A program made the position numbers and the translations under genes. The notes under the pieces were generated by a model. It saw only the letters and a program-made list of their open reading frames with translations, searched no databases and was not told the origin of the DNA. Below are positions 9,801-16,444 of a stretch of 55,458 bases of DNA, one piece after another. Each line of letters begins with the position of its first letter. Position 1 is the stretch's first letter. The DNA comes from Streptomyces sp. DH24 (GTDB taxonomy: Bacteria; Actinomycetota; Actinomycetes; Streptomycetales; Streptomycetaceae): positions 1-55,458 of the forward strand of contig NZ_JARVKW010000043.1 in the NCBI RefSeq assembly GCF_029813775.1, written 5' to 3'.

Positions 9801-10587
9801 ATGGGTGCCCGCCGACTGGATCCGCGCCTGGAACCGCGGCGGCACGGACGCCGACACCGTCATCGTCTTCGAGGACCCGCCGCATCCCGTGGACGGCCTG
9901 GAGAACGAACTCGCCGCCCACGGCCTGCACGCCGAGTTCCCCGGCACCCTGCCGGCCCGCTCCTCCCTGCCCATCGGTCTGCTCGCCCACCACGACACCA
10001 CCGGCGGCCTGGTCCTCACCGGAGTGCACGACCGTTCCCTGCTCGACGAGGACGAGGCCGCCGAACTGCTCGCGCAGAGCGCCCTGCTGCTGCGTTCACT
10101 GCCGCTGTCGGCGGGCGAGTCCACCACCGTCGGGGAGGCCCTGGAACTGCTGAAGGGCAGCGTGGCGGCGCGCCCGGCCGAGGCGCCGCCCGCGGGCGAG
10201 CGGACCAGCGGCCCGCTGGTCACCCTGCGCGAGGCACGCCGCGACCGGGCGGGCAGGATCTGCCTGATACCGCCGCCGGACACCCCCGAGACCTGCTACG
10301 ACCTGCTGGCCCGCACCTACTCGGGCCCGCACGAACTGCTGGTGCTCGCCGCCGGCACCGACGCCGAGGGCGCACGGCCCGCCCTCGCGGCACCCGGCGC
10401 CGACACCTCCCTGCTGCTCGCCGGCTACTCCGGAGCCGGTGTCCTCGCCTGCGAGATCGCCCGGCGGATCGCGGCGGACGGCGGCCGCCCGCCGCGGGTC
10501 GTGCTCGCCGGCGCGTCCGCGGACGAGTACGAGCGGGCCCGCCATCTCGCCCGGGCCCTGGAGGACGCCACCGCGGCCGGGACGTGA
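6856..10587 (+). CDS. stand-alone condensation-like protein: E-like, C-like and TE-like modules, no A or carrier domain
   Basis: A 1243-residue NRPS-derived protein. Residues about 90-680 resemble an epimerisation-type condensation domain: HELAVDAASWRVLLDDL replaces the HHxxxDxxSW core (second His is Glu), and TGQVLTGVFALALARW plus GRLTDPYPVQL match its second half. These halves are separated by a roughly 170-residue repeat-rich insert. Residues 680-1110 are a second condensation-like domain (RATPQQSALY, YHRALLDTWSAHILLREFY) with the first His of HHxxxDG changed to Tyr and Gly to Thr. The last 130 residues look like a shortened thioesterase (LLLAGYSGAGVLACEIARR, with GYSGAG elbow). Adenylation and carrier domains are absent, so it cannot be a normal module; it may join or release intermediates in trans, or be decaying. 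The ATG lacks a close ribosome site. Confidence 0.8.
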   Translation: MTVHRFPHAPISVVVSPGPPPHATPWDLELRGPLDAAALEHLLVELTAGDPDPTAWQHRLLRHGPDHHTLRFCAPQGAPTASVPGRVADRLTEPPPPADRPLTPAQRAALARGAGDRYEAVLVERETVPDAGTLREALRTVTAAHPQLHARLDHADGWRTAETRSGDDAGRGQDPLVEGEFTDEAGFAALLDAAGRTLDAYAGVQLRALLARDRRPAGPRADRLVVLAHELAVDAASWRVLLDDLTTALGTAALGTAALGTAALGAEAPAADTRGADAGRLPARARARRVPDGLADWVTELRELARDSAEAQHWSLVAELRSRAAGFSGPARTPGPHGAVTDAVTEAAASPDDGAGAGPVPGDVSGTVPVDAPDTGPGGRQAAADGTAAAVRGDGQAAADGRAAGVPGDGQAAADGPAAGVRGDVGPVAGVRGDGGPVAGVRGDGGRRQRRTAFTLDEHATERIAQGLARRLALTTGQVLTGVFALALARWQESGEVGFDVRSDPRAGRRSLRRHVGRLTDPYPVQLTVDTGRDLLGQLTALAGPLAACAGRAGGGAGFGACREWSPDPSLRRALRDLPPARACLTLDETGEPLPGAALPAPGRPTHPVEVRAGIAGGRLHIGIDWVTGHPDGVTDTSAATLEHLLRGLLKELADVPVAPVPLAFRATPQQSALYTGGDAQPGTGRHVEQLVWVWHGPLDTRRFTASWQSVFDCETVLRTAFTGGSEPLLVVHDRVAPEITRRVVRNGDWSPLLEQDRLRGFDLSRPGALRLTLLEPEQTPSARTAAPTRILVTYHRALLDTWSAHILLREFYRAYLAGGTLPGGERRPDLRDYTAWIAAQDPEPARGFWARSAPPDGAASRPGRSAGTTGLTGIGRARLRLDPVDTSRLARWAGTWGTAESSVLQAVWAMLIYWASGATGPAPVCFAVTVSGRGIPLDGAARLPGPLRNPLPMSVEVDPAGTVPRLLRQLRDRALDMAAYEWVPADWIRAWNRGGTDADTVIVFEDPPHPVDGLENELAAHGLHAEFPGTLPARSSLPIGLLAHHDTTGGLVLTGVHDRSLLDEDEAAELLAQSALLLRSLPLSAGESTTVGEALELLKGSVAARPAEAPPAGERTSGPLVTLREARRDRAGRICLIPPPDTPETCYDLLARTYSGPHELLVLAAGTDAEGARPALAAPGADTSLLLAGYSGAGVLACEIARRIAADGGRPPRVVLAGASADEYERARHLARALEDATAAGT
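7604..7660 (+). repeat. in-frame tandem repeat (GTAAL units)
   Basis: A 15-bp unit close to GGTACGGCCGCCCTC is repeated three to four times inside the condensation-like gene, encoding GTAAL units. It is probably expandable by slippage and lies in a linker between domain halves. Confidence 0.75.
7990..8196 (+). repeat. coding minisatellite in the condensation-like gene
   Basis: Imperfect tandem units encode variants of GDGQAAADGPAAGVR and then GDGGPVAGVR. Copies share GCGGCAGGCGTACGCGGTGA-like DNA. The translation is a flexible Gly/Ala/Asp linker splitting the E-like domain. It is likely length-variable between strains. Confidence 0.75.
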
Positions 10588-10739
10588 CGCGGTTCCACCG
10601 CCGTTCATCCCCAGCTCCAGGATTCCTCGTTCGCCGTCCTGCACCGTGGCATGGATGACCCCGCCCGGCCGCCGGCACCGCACCCGCGGCGGGCGCCGTA
10701 CCACCACCCCTACTGACGACGAACCAGCGGGAGGACCAG

Positions 10740-10877
10740 GTGTACGACACCAAAGAGGAGGACGGCAGGCCGGCGGAGGAGCCGGCGGGCACCTCCCTGT
10801 TCCGTATCCCACCCCTGCTCCTCGCCGGGATCGACGAGGACGAGCTGGAGTCCCACCTCGTACGAGGCATCGACTGA
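10740..10877 (+). CDS. 45-residue acidic small protein, unknown
   Basis: The GTG at 10740 is preceded by GGGAGGACC, a good ribosome site. The ORF encodes 45 residues: an acidic N-terminal half (YDTKEEDGRPAEEPAG), then a hydrophobic/amphipathic segment (LFRIPPLLLAGIDEDELESH) and LVRGID. It lies 150 bp after the condensation-like gene and 100 bp before another small ORF on the same strand, so the three may be cotranscribed. There is no Cys, and no Ser/Thr-rich core or protease motif to mark a peptide natural product precursor. A docking or accessory peptide is possible; function unknown. Confidence 0.45.
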   Translation: MYDTKEEDGRPAEEPAGTSLFRIPPLLLAGIDEDELESHLVRGID

Positions 10878-10977
10878 CGCCGAGCGCAACCGCACCCGTG
10901 CCGTCCTCGAGCGATCCGCGAGCGGGCCTTGGAAGCCTGTGGAGGACGCGACCGGCGACGGTGCGGAGGAGGCGAAC

Positions 10978-11250
10978 ATGAGACGGTGGCTGCGCAACGG
11001 CCGACGGGCGCTGGCCGACTACTTCGTACGACGGCTCTGGCAGTCCCTGGTGGCGTTCGGCGCCGCGCACGACCCCTTCGCCGCCCAGTACGCCGAGGAC
11101 GAGCAGCCGCCGCGGCAGCGCCCCGGAGGGCCGCCGCCCGCCCACCCCGAGCGCCTGCGCGAGGACGTCCCGCTCACCGCGGAGGAACTGCGGATCCTGC
11201 GGGAACTGTGGCCCGCGCACACCGAACACCGGACCCCCGACGGCAAGTAG
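10978..11250 (+). CDS. 90-residue small hypothetical protein
   Basis: ATG 10978 is preceded by GGAGGAGG at ideal spacing; an upstream in-frame GTG at 10939 is less well placed. The product begins with a basic helix (MRRWLRNGRRALADYFVRRL), has a Pro-rich middle and ends with an amphipathic helix (LTAEELRILRELWPAHTEH). No family recognised. It is the last plus-strand gene before the convergent nitroreductase/mevalonate operon. Its association with the condensation-like gene and the 45-residue ORF is positional only. Confidence 0.5.
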   Translation: MRRWLRNGRRALADYFVRRLWQSLVAFGAAHDPFAAQYAEDEQPPRQRPGGPPPAHPERLREDVPLTAEELRILRELWPAHTEHRTPDGK

Positions 11251-11290
11251 GGGCGCCGGCCCGGCCGGCACCCCGGTGCGGCGGCGGTTC

Positions 11291-11881
11291 TCAGACGGTG
11301 GTGACGACCTCGTCGAGGCCCAGGCGCGGTGAGCGCGCGAACCAGGCGTCGGGGCCCGGCCGGCCGATGTTGACGACCATCAGCGGGGTGTGGTCGTCGT
11401 CCAGGAACTCCTTCTGGACGGCGGCGTGGTCGAAGCCGTTCATCGGCCCGGCGGCCAGGCCGGCCGCGCGGACGCCGATGATGAAGTACGCGGCCTGCAA
11501 CGCGGCGTTGAGGTGGGCCGACTTCTCGCGCACCTCCCGCGAGGCGTAGAACACGTCCTTGGCCTGCGGGAAGTGCGGGAACAGCCGGGGCAGCTCCTCG
11601 TGGAACTCGTTGTCCGCGGCGAGGATCGCCACCAGCGGCGCGGCGGCCGTCTTCGCCCGGTTGGGCGGGGTCATGTGCTGCACCAGACGCTCGCGGGCCC
11701 CGGGGGAGCGGACCAGGACGATGCGCAGCGGCGACTGGTTGAACGCGGTCGGGCCGTACTTGACCAGGTCGTGGATCGCCCGGATCTGCTCGTCGGTCAC
11801 CGGCTCGTCGGTGAACGTGTTGGCCGTACGGGCCTCGCGGAACAGCAGATCCTGGGCGGCGGGGTCGAGGGCGAGTGACAT
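11291..11881 (-). CDS. nitroreductase-family FMN oxidoreductase (RutE/HadB-like)
   Basis: A 196-residue protein matching the malonic-semialdehyde-reductase-like branch of the FMN nitroreductase family: ALDPAAQDLLFREARTANTF, GPTAFNQSPLRIVLVRS with the FMN-contacting N-Q-S-P, and AAGLAAGPMNGFD. I chose the ATG giving MSLALDPAAQ because homologues begin there; a longer frame to 11917 exists. It is the last gene of the minus-strand block downstream of the NphT7-like gene (71 bp gap). In this pathway it could reduce a quinone or a nitro/nitroso/diazo intermediate, but the family is broad and an unrelated housekeeping reaction is equally possible. Confidence 0.85.
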   Translation of the reverse strand: MSLALDPAAQDLLFREARTANTFTDEPVTDEQIRAIHDLVKYGPTAFNQSPLRIVLVRSPGARERLVQHMTPPNRAKTAAAPLVAILAADNEFHEELPRLFPHFPQAKDVFYASREVREKSAHLNAALQAAYFIIGVRAAGLAAGPMNGFDHAAVQKEFLDDDHTPLMVVNIGRPGPDAWFARSPRLGLDEVVTTV

Positions 11882-11952
11882 GCGGGACAACCTTTTCGAC
11901 TTCGGGACAAGCGGCATTCAGCTGGCGGGAAGCGGCCCTGTGCGGGCCCGCC

Positions 11953-12966
11953 TCACCACTGGACCAGGGCGAAACTCACGGCCATGCCACCGCCGAAGCC
12001 GGCCAGCAGGATCAGTTCGCCCGGACGGATGTCGCCCGCGCGGACGGCCGCGTCCAGGGTGATCGGGATGGAGGCGGCACCCGTGTTGCCGTAGTGCGTC
12101 ACCGTCTGGTGCATGGTGGCGCGGGGCAGGGCCAGGCCCGAGAAGACCTCGTCGAGCATCACGCCGTTGGCCTGGTGCGGGACGAAGTGGTCGACGTCCG
12201 CGGCCTCCACGCCGGCCTCGTGCAGGAACGCCTTGACCAGCTGCGGCAACTGCTCCACCACGAAACGGCGCACCTCGCGCCCGTCCATCGCGAAGTACTG
12301 GAGACCGGCGTCGAGACCCGCGTGGTCCAGGGGCTGCCGGCTGCCGCCCGCGGGCACCCGGATCAGGCCCGACAGCTCGCCGAACGTGTGCAGCGCGACA
12401 TGCCGCACGAACGGGCCCTCGGTGGTCGGGCCGAGGACCAGCGCGCCCGCGCCGTCCCCGAACAGCACGACCGTCCTGCGGTCCGCCGGATTCAGGATGC
12501 GCGAGTACACGTCGGCGCCGATGACCAGCGCGTAGCCGCCCCGCCGCAGGATCACGCTGCCGACCGCGGACAGCGCGAACACCGTGCCGGAACACACCGC
12601 GTTGACGTCGAACGCCGCCGTGCCGGAGGTGCCGAGGTTCTGCTGGACGTAGGCGGCCGTCGGCGGCTGCGGCCGGTCCGGCGTGGACGTGGCGACCGCG
12701 ATCACGGACAGCTGCTCGGCGGTGATGCCGGCCGACTTCATCGCGGCCCGCGCCGCGGCCGTGGCCAGATCCGACGTGGCCTGGTCGGGGGTGGCCCAAC
12801 GGCGTTCCCTGATCGCGGTCTTACGGGTGATCCAGGCGTCGTCGACTCCGGCCGGCCGACCGACCTCGTCGTTCGAGACGATCCGGTCCGGCACACAGGC
12901 ACCCGTACCGAGGATCCTGACTTCCCTGATGGGGCTGCCGGTGCGGTAGATCGTTCCGTTGTCCAT
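11953..12966 (-). CDS. nphT7: acetoacetyl-CoA synthase (NphT7-type KASIII)
   Basis: A 337-residue KASIII-like enzyme that condenses acetyl-CoA with malonyl-CoA irreversibly to acetoacetyl-CoA, feeding the mevalonate pathway. The thiolase-fold catalytic triad is visible: Cys in AFDVNAVCSGTVFAL (about residue 125), His in DHFVPHQANG and Asn in THYGNTGAASIP. The sequence is very close to what I remember of NphT7 from Streptomyces sp. CL190, including TSTPDRPQPPTAAYVQ. It follows the HMG-CoA synthase gene, but a 21-bp hairpin in between suggests at least partly independent expression. An alternative role as fatty-acid FabH is unlikely in this context. Confidence 0.95.
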   Translation of the reverse strand: MDNGTIYRTGSPIREVRILGTGACVPDRIVSNDEVGRPAGVDDAWITRKTAIRERRWATPDQATSDLATAAARAAMKSAGITAEQLSVIAVATSTPDRPQPPTAAYVQQNLGTSGTAAFDVNAVCSGTVFALSAVGSVILRRGGYALVIGADVYSRILNPADRRTVVLFGDGAGALVLGPTTEGPFVRHVALHTFGELSGLIRVPAGGSRQPLDHAGLDAGLQYFAMDGREVRRFVVEQLPQLVKAFLHEAGVEAADVDHFVPHQANGVMLDEVFSGLALPRATMHQTVTHYGNTGAASIPITLDAAVRAGDIRPGELILLAGFGGGMAVSFALVQW

Positions 12967-13034
12967 TCGGCTGCCCTCCCCTCACATGGTCGGTGATCAT
13001 CTGTGCGACAAGGCCGGCGGGTGCACGGCCACGT

Positions 13035-13082
13035 CGGGCCCGTACGCGGGCGGCCGTGACGGGCCGCCCGCGTACGGGCCCG
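13035..13082. terminator. 21-bp perfect hairpin between HMG-CoA synthase and NphT7 genes
   Basis: Arm 13035-13055 pairs perfectly with 13062-13082 across a 6-nt loop; no T-run on either side. It lies within the otherwise same-strand mevalonate block, so it acts either as a terminator or as an attenuator that lowers expression of the NphT7-like and nitroreductase genes. Confidence 0.75.
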
Positions 13083-13121
13083 GAAGGTGCTCCTGGCGTG
13101 CTGTGCGGAGTCGGACCCGGC

Positions 13122-14291
13122 CTAGCGCTTGGCGTAGATGCGCTTGTGGCCGCTGATCCCGGCCAGCCGGAACGGGCCGCTGGTCTGCTCCGGGTTGGAG
13201 TGGTTGCCGCCGTCGGCCGGGAGCCTGTGCTCGTGCAGCGTGCGGTACTCGGCGTAGTCGACCGGCTTGCGCCGCTCGATCGCCTCGCGGTTCGCCTCGG
13301 TGCGCAGGTGCTCCCGGTACCCGGCGACGACGGTCCCCGCGAAGAACTCGGCGACCGAACCGGAGCCGTAGCTGAGGAAGCCGATCGGCCGGCCGGTCAG
13401 GTCCTCGGCCTGGTCGAGCAGCGCGGCGAGGGCGAGGTACACCGACGCGGTGTAGCTGTTGCCGGTCACCGTGTTGTAGGCCGTGGTCTGCCCGATGGCG
13501 CGGGTGATGTCGTCCTTGTCGGTGTCGTAGCCGCAGTAGTTCAGCAGGTGGCGGTGCGCCTTGTACGCCATCTTGGTGAACGGCTGGTGGTAGCAGAACG
13601 CGGCGAACTCCTCCAGCGCGCGGCCGCCCTGCTCCGTGTAGTCCTTCCAGGTGCCCTCGACGGCCTGCAGGTAGGCGCCGATCGACTCCTGCCCGTCGAC
13701 CAGGGCCGCGTCGCGGTAGTTCGGCCGCCAGAAGTCCATGACGTCGGCGGTGAACAGACCCGACGGGTCCTCGATGCGCACCAGCGCCGGGTCCGCGCTG
13801 ACCAGCATGGCCACCGCCGCCGCGCCCTGCGTGGCCTCACCCGGGCTGTCCAGGTCGTACTTGGAGACGTCGCTCGCGATGACGAGGACCTGCTGCGCGG
13901 GGTCGCGCCGCACCAGGCCGATGGCGAACTGCAGGGCCGCCGTCGCGCCGTAGCAGGCCTGCTTCAGCTCGACGACCCGGGTCGCCGACGGCAGCCCGAT
14001 CAGGGAGTGGACGTACACGCCGGCCGCCTTGGCCTGGTCGATGGACGACTCCGTGGCGAAGACGACGGTGCGGATCCGGTCGGTGCCGTGCCGGGCGACG
14101 ATCGGCGCGGCGGCCGTGGCGGCCATCGTGACGATGTCCTCGTCGGCGGCGGGCACGCTCATCGACTCCTGGCCGATGCCCACGTGGTACTTGCCGATCT
14201 CGGTGCCGTTGTGCGCGGCGAGCTCCGTGTGCGGCAGGACGAACTCCGCGGTGGCGAACGACAGATCGTGGATCCCGATGGAGATGGACAT
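13122..14291 (-). CDS. mvaS: hydroxymethylglutaryl-CoA synthase
   Basis: A 389-residue HMG-CoA synthase that condenses acetoacetyl-CoA with acetyl-CoA. The N-terminal SIGIHDLSFATAEFVLP and the catalytic Cys in ELKQACYGATAAL (about residue 112) fit the bacterial family; GYDTDKDDI and SYGSGSVAEFF are family landmarks. Only 3 bp separate its ATG from the end of the HMG-CoA reductase gene, so they are translationally linked. Order and strand match the mevalonate cluster of Streptomyces sp. CL190 as I recall it. Confidence 0.95.
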   Translation of the reverse strand: MSISIGIHDLSFATAEFVLPHTELAAHNGTEIGKYHVGIGQESMSVPAADEDIVTMAATAAAPIVARHGTDRIRTVVFATESSIDQAKAAGVYVHSLIGLPSATRVVELKQACYGATAALQFAIGLVRRDPAQQVLVIASDVSKYDLDSPGEATQGAAAVAMLVSADPALVRIEDPSGLFTADVMDFWRPNYRDAALVDGQESIGAYLQAVEGTWKDYTEQGGRALEEFAAFCYHQPFTKMAYKAHRHLLNYCGYDTDKDDITRAIGQTTAYNTVTGNSYTASVYLALAALLDQAEDLTGRPIGFLSYGSGSVAEFFAGTVVAGYREHLRTEANREAIERRKPVDYAEYRTLHEHRLPADGGNHSNPEQTSGPFRLAGISGHKRIYAKR

Positions 14292-14294
14292 GCC

Positions 14295-15356
14295 CTATGC
14301 ACCAACCTTTGCGGTCTTGTTTTCGCGTTCCAGCTGGACGTGCGCACGCATCAGTTCGCCCGGGTTCGTCTGCGCCGCGAGCAGGGACAGCTCACCGCAC
14401 AGCACGGTCGCCGCCGCGATGACGGCGAGGCGGCGCGCGTTCTCCCCGGGCGCGCGGTCGGCCCGGCAGCCGAGCCGGGTCAGGTTCGTCTCCACGAAGC
14501 CGAGGCCCTTGCCGTTGCCCACCGTGCCCACGATCAGGTTCGGCAGCGTGCAGGCGAAGTACAGGTCGCCGTCCCGGTCCTCGGCCATGACGACGCCCTG
14601 GGAGCCCTCGACGATGTTGGCCGCGTCCTGGCCGGTGGCCAGGTAGAAGCCGAGCAGCATGTTCGCGAAGTGGGCGTTGGCCGAGCGGATGCCGCCGGCG
14701 AGCAGCGTGCCGAGCATGTTCTTGCGGATGTTCAGCTCGACGATCTTGGCGGCCGTCGTGTGCAGGACGTTCTCGACCACGTCGCGCGGCACGAGCAGTT
14801 CCGTGACCACGTTCTTGCCGCGGCCGAGGATGCCGTTGATGGCGGTGGCCTTCTTGTCGGTGCAGTAGTTGCCGGAGATCGAGGCGTAGGAGATGCCGGG
14901 GACCGTGTTCAGCAGGTGCTTGAGCAGCACGTCGGAGGCGAGGGTGGCCATGTTGTGGCCGGAGGCGTCGCCGGTGGAGAACTCGAACCGGATGAACAGC
15001 AGGTTGGCGTTGATCTCGTGCCGGATGCCGATCAGCTGGGCGAACCGGCTGCACCCGCGCACCACTTCGCGCAGCTCGTCGATGCGCGCCTCGATGGCCT
15101 GCGCTGCCGTGAACGCGGTCTGCGCGTCCGTCGCCTCCACCAGCACCGAGCGCGTCATCCGCTCGTCGACCAGCGTCGCGACGATGCCCTTCTCGGCCAG
15201 CCGGGAGACCTTCGCGCCGCGCCCCACCGACGGCCACAGCGGCGACTCGTAGGTGGCCAGCGGGACATGGGTCTCGGTCTGGGCGACGTTCCCCGAAATG
15301 CGAACGGGGCCCACCCAGCGCATGGGGACCCCGGCAATGGCGTGCGTGTCGGTCAT
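14295..15356 (-). CDS. mvaA: hydroxymethylglutaryl-CoA reductase
   Basis: A 353-residue HMG-CoA reductase, which makes mevalonate from HMG-CoA. VPLATYESPLWPSVGRGAKV and EKGIVATLVDERMTRS correspond to the substrate-binding start; GHNMATLASDVLL and NLIVGTVGNGKGLG contain dinucleotide and catalytic-loop signatures. The short length, without membrane domain, is as in the soluble CL190 enzyme. I chose the ATG giving MTDTHAIAG because it overlaps the isomerase stop by 4 bp; the longer open frame is antisense-like noise. Confidence 0.95.
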   Translation of the reverse strand: MTDTHAIAGVPMRWVGPVRISGNVAQTETHVPLATYESPLWPSVGRGAKVSRLAEKGIVATLVDERMTRSVLVEATDAQTAFTAAQAIEARIDELREVVRGCSRFAQLIGIRHEINANLLFIRFEFSTGDASGHNMATLASDVLLKHLLNTVPGISYASISGNYCTDKKATAINGILGRGKNVVTELLVPRDVVENVLHTTAAKIVELNIRKNMLGTLLAGGIRSANAHFANMLLGFYLATGQDAANIVEGSQGVVMAEDRDGDLYFACTLPNLIVGTVGNGKGLGFVETNLTRLGCRADRAPGENARRLAVIAAATVLCGELSLLAAQTNPGELMRAHVQLERENKTAKVGA

Positions 15357-16444
15357 CGTGTGCTTCCCGTCGTCTCGTGGAGGGCCCCGGCGGAGCTGGA
15401 ACGCCGGGCGAGCGGCCCGGTCTCGATGCCCCGGTCGGCGCAGAACGTCCGAAGGGAGCCGTGGATCAGCAGGTCGCAGTGGCGCAGGTCGGCGGGGGTG
15501 CGCGCGCCGAGCATCGTCTGGAGCGCGGCCAGCTGGTCGAGCCAGGTGGTGAGCTGGGCGATCAGCGCGTCGACGCCGCCGTCGAGCAGCGTGCGCAGGA
15601 ACCCGCCGGACGCGCCGACGCCGTTCGCGCCGAGCGCCAGGGCGCGGGCCACGTCGAGCGGGTGGCGGACCCCGCCGGAGGCCAGCAGGGGCAGGTCGAC
15701 GTCCTGCGCGTCCAGCAGGCAGGCGGGGGCGGACTGGCCCCAGCCGTGCAGGAAGGCGTACTCGCCCAGCGCCCGGCGGCCGTTCTCGATGCGGGCGAAG
15801 TCGGTGCCGCCCCGGCCGCTGACGTCGGCCACGGACACGCCCAGGTTCTTCAGCGTCTCGATGGTCTGCCGGCTCAGGCCGTTGCCGACCTCCTTGACGA
15901 TCACGGGGATGTCGACGGCCGCCGCGATCTTCTCGATCTGCCCGGCCCACGCGGAGAACGACCGGTCGCCCTCCGGCATCGCCGTCTCCTGCGCCGTGTT
16001 GATGTGGATCTGCAGGGCGTCGGCCCGGATCAGCTCGACGGCGCGCCACACGTTCTCGACCGTCGCGTTGGCGTTGACGTTCGCCATGACGAACCCGTCC
16101 GGATTCTCCTTGCGCAGCACGCTGAACGTGTCCGCGCAGGACGGGTCCTTGATGAAGGCGTTCATGGACCCGGACGCGATCGGTACGCCGGTCTCCCGGG
16201 CGGCGATGGCCAGGTCCCGGTTGATGATGCCGGTCTTGACGCTGCCGCCGGTCATCGCGTTGATGTAGATCGGCACCGGCCAGGAGATCCCGGCGAAGGC
16301 CGTGGCCAGGGACACGTCCTCGCGGTCGATGCCGGCCAGCGCGTGGTGCACGAACGACACCTCGTCGAACTGGTTGACCCCGCGGTGGGTGTCCTGCTGC
16401 TCGATGGCGAGCCGGACGTGGTCGTCCTTGCGTTGAGCGCTCAT
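15353..16444 (-). CDS. fni: type 2 isopentenyl-diphosphate isomerase (FMN)
   Basis: A 363-residue TIM-barrel flavoenzyme interconverting IPP and DMAPP. Visible signatures are QRKDDHVRLAIEQ at the N-terminus, PIYINAMTGGS, IVKEVGNGLS, DVSGRGGTDFARIE and ASGGVRHPLDVARALALGAN for FMN phosphate. ATG 16444 overlaps the phosphomevalonate kinase stop by 4 bp. DMAPP supply matters here because the cis-prenyltransferase at 36753 resembles one that uses two DMAPP units. Confidence 0.95.
   Translation of the reverse strand: MSAQRKDDHVRLAIEQQDTHRGVNQFDEVSFVHHALAGIDREDVSLATAFAGISWPVPIYINAMTGGSVKTGIINRDLAIAARETGVPIASGSMNAFIKDPSCADTFSVLRKENPDGFVMANVNANATVENVWRAVELIRADALQIHINTAQETAMPEGDRSFSAWAGQIEKIAAAVDIPVIVKEVGNGLSRQTIETLKNLGVSVADVSGRGGTDFARIENGRRALGEYAFLHGWGQSAPACLLDAQDVDLPLLASGGVRHPLDVARALALGANGVGASGGFLRTLLDGGVDALIAQLTTWLDQLAALQTMLGARTPADLRHCDLLIHGSLRTFCADRGIETGPLARRSSSAGALHETTGSTR

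Noticed and set aside
6520..10029. Very long open frames on the strand opposite real genes (for example 1169 codons opposite the condensation-like gene)
   Set aside because: Arg/Gly/Val-rich translations without domains; typical antisense shadows in DNA with about 72% GC.
6856..10587. Complete NRPS module
   Set aside because: No adenylation domain (no SGTTGxPK or related motifs) and no carrier domain in the protein.
10740..10877. RiPP precursor peptide
   Set aside because: No Cys, no Ser/Thr-rich core, no leader-protease motif and no maturation enzyme nearby.
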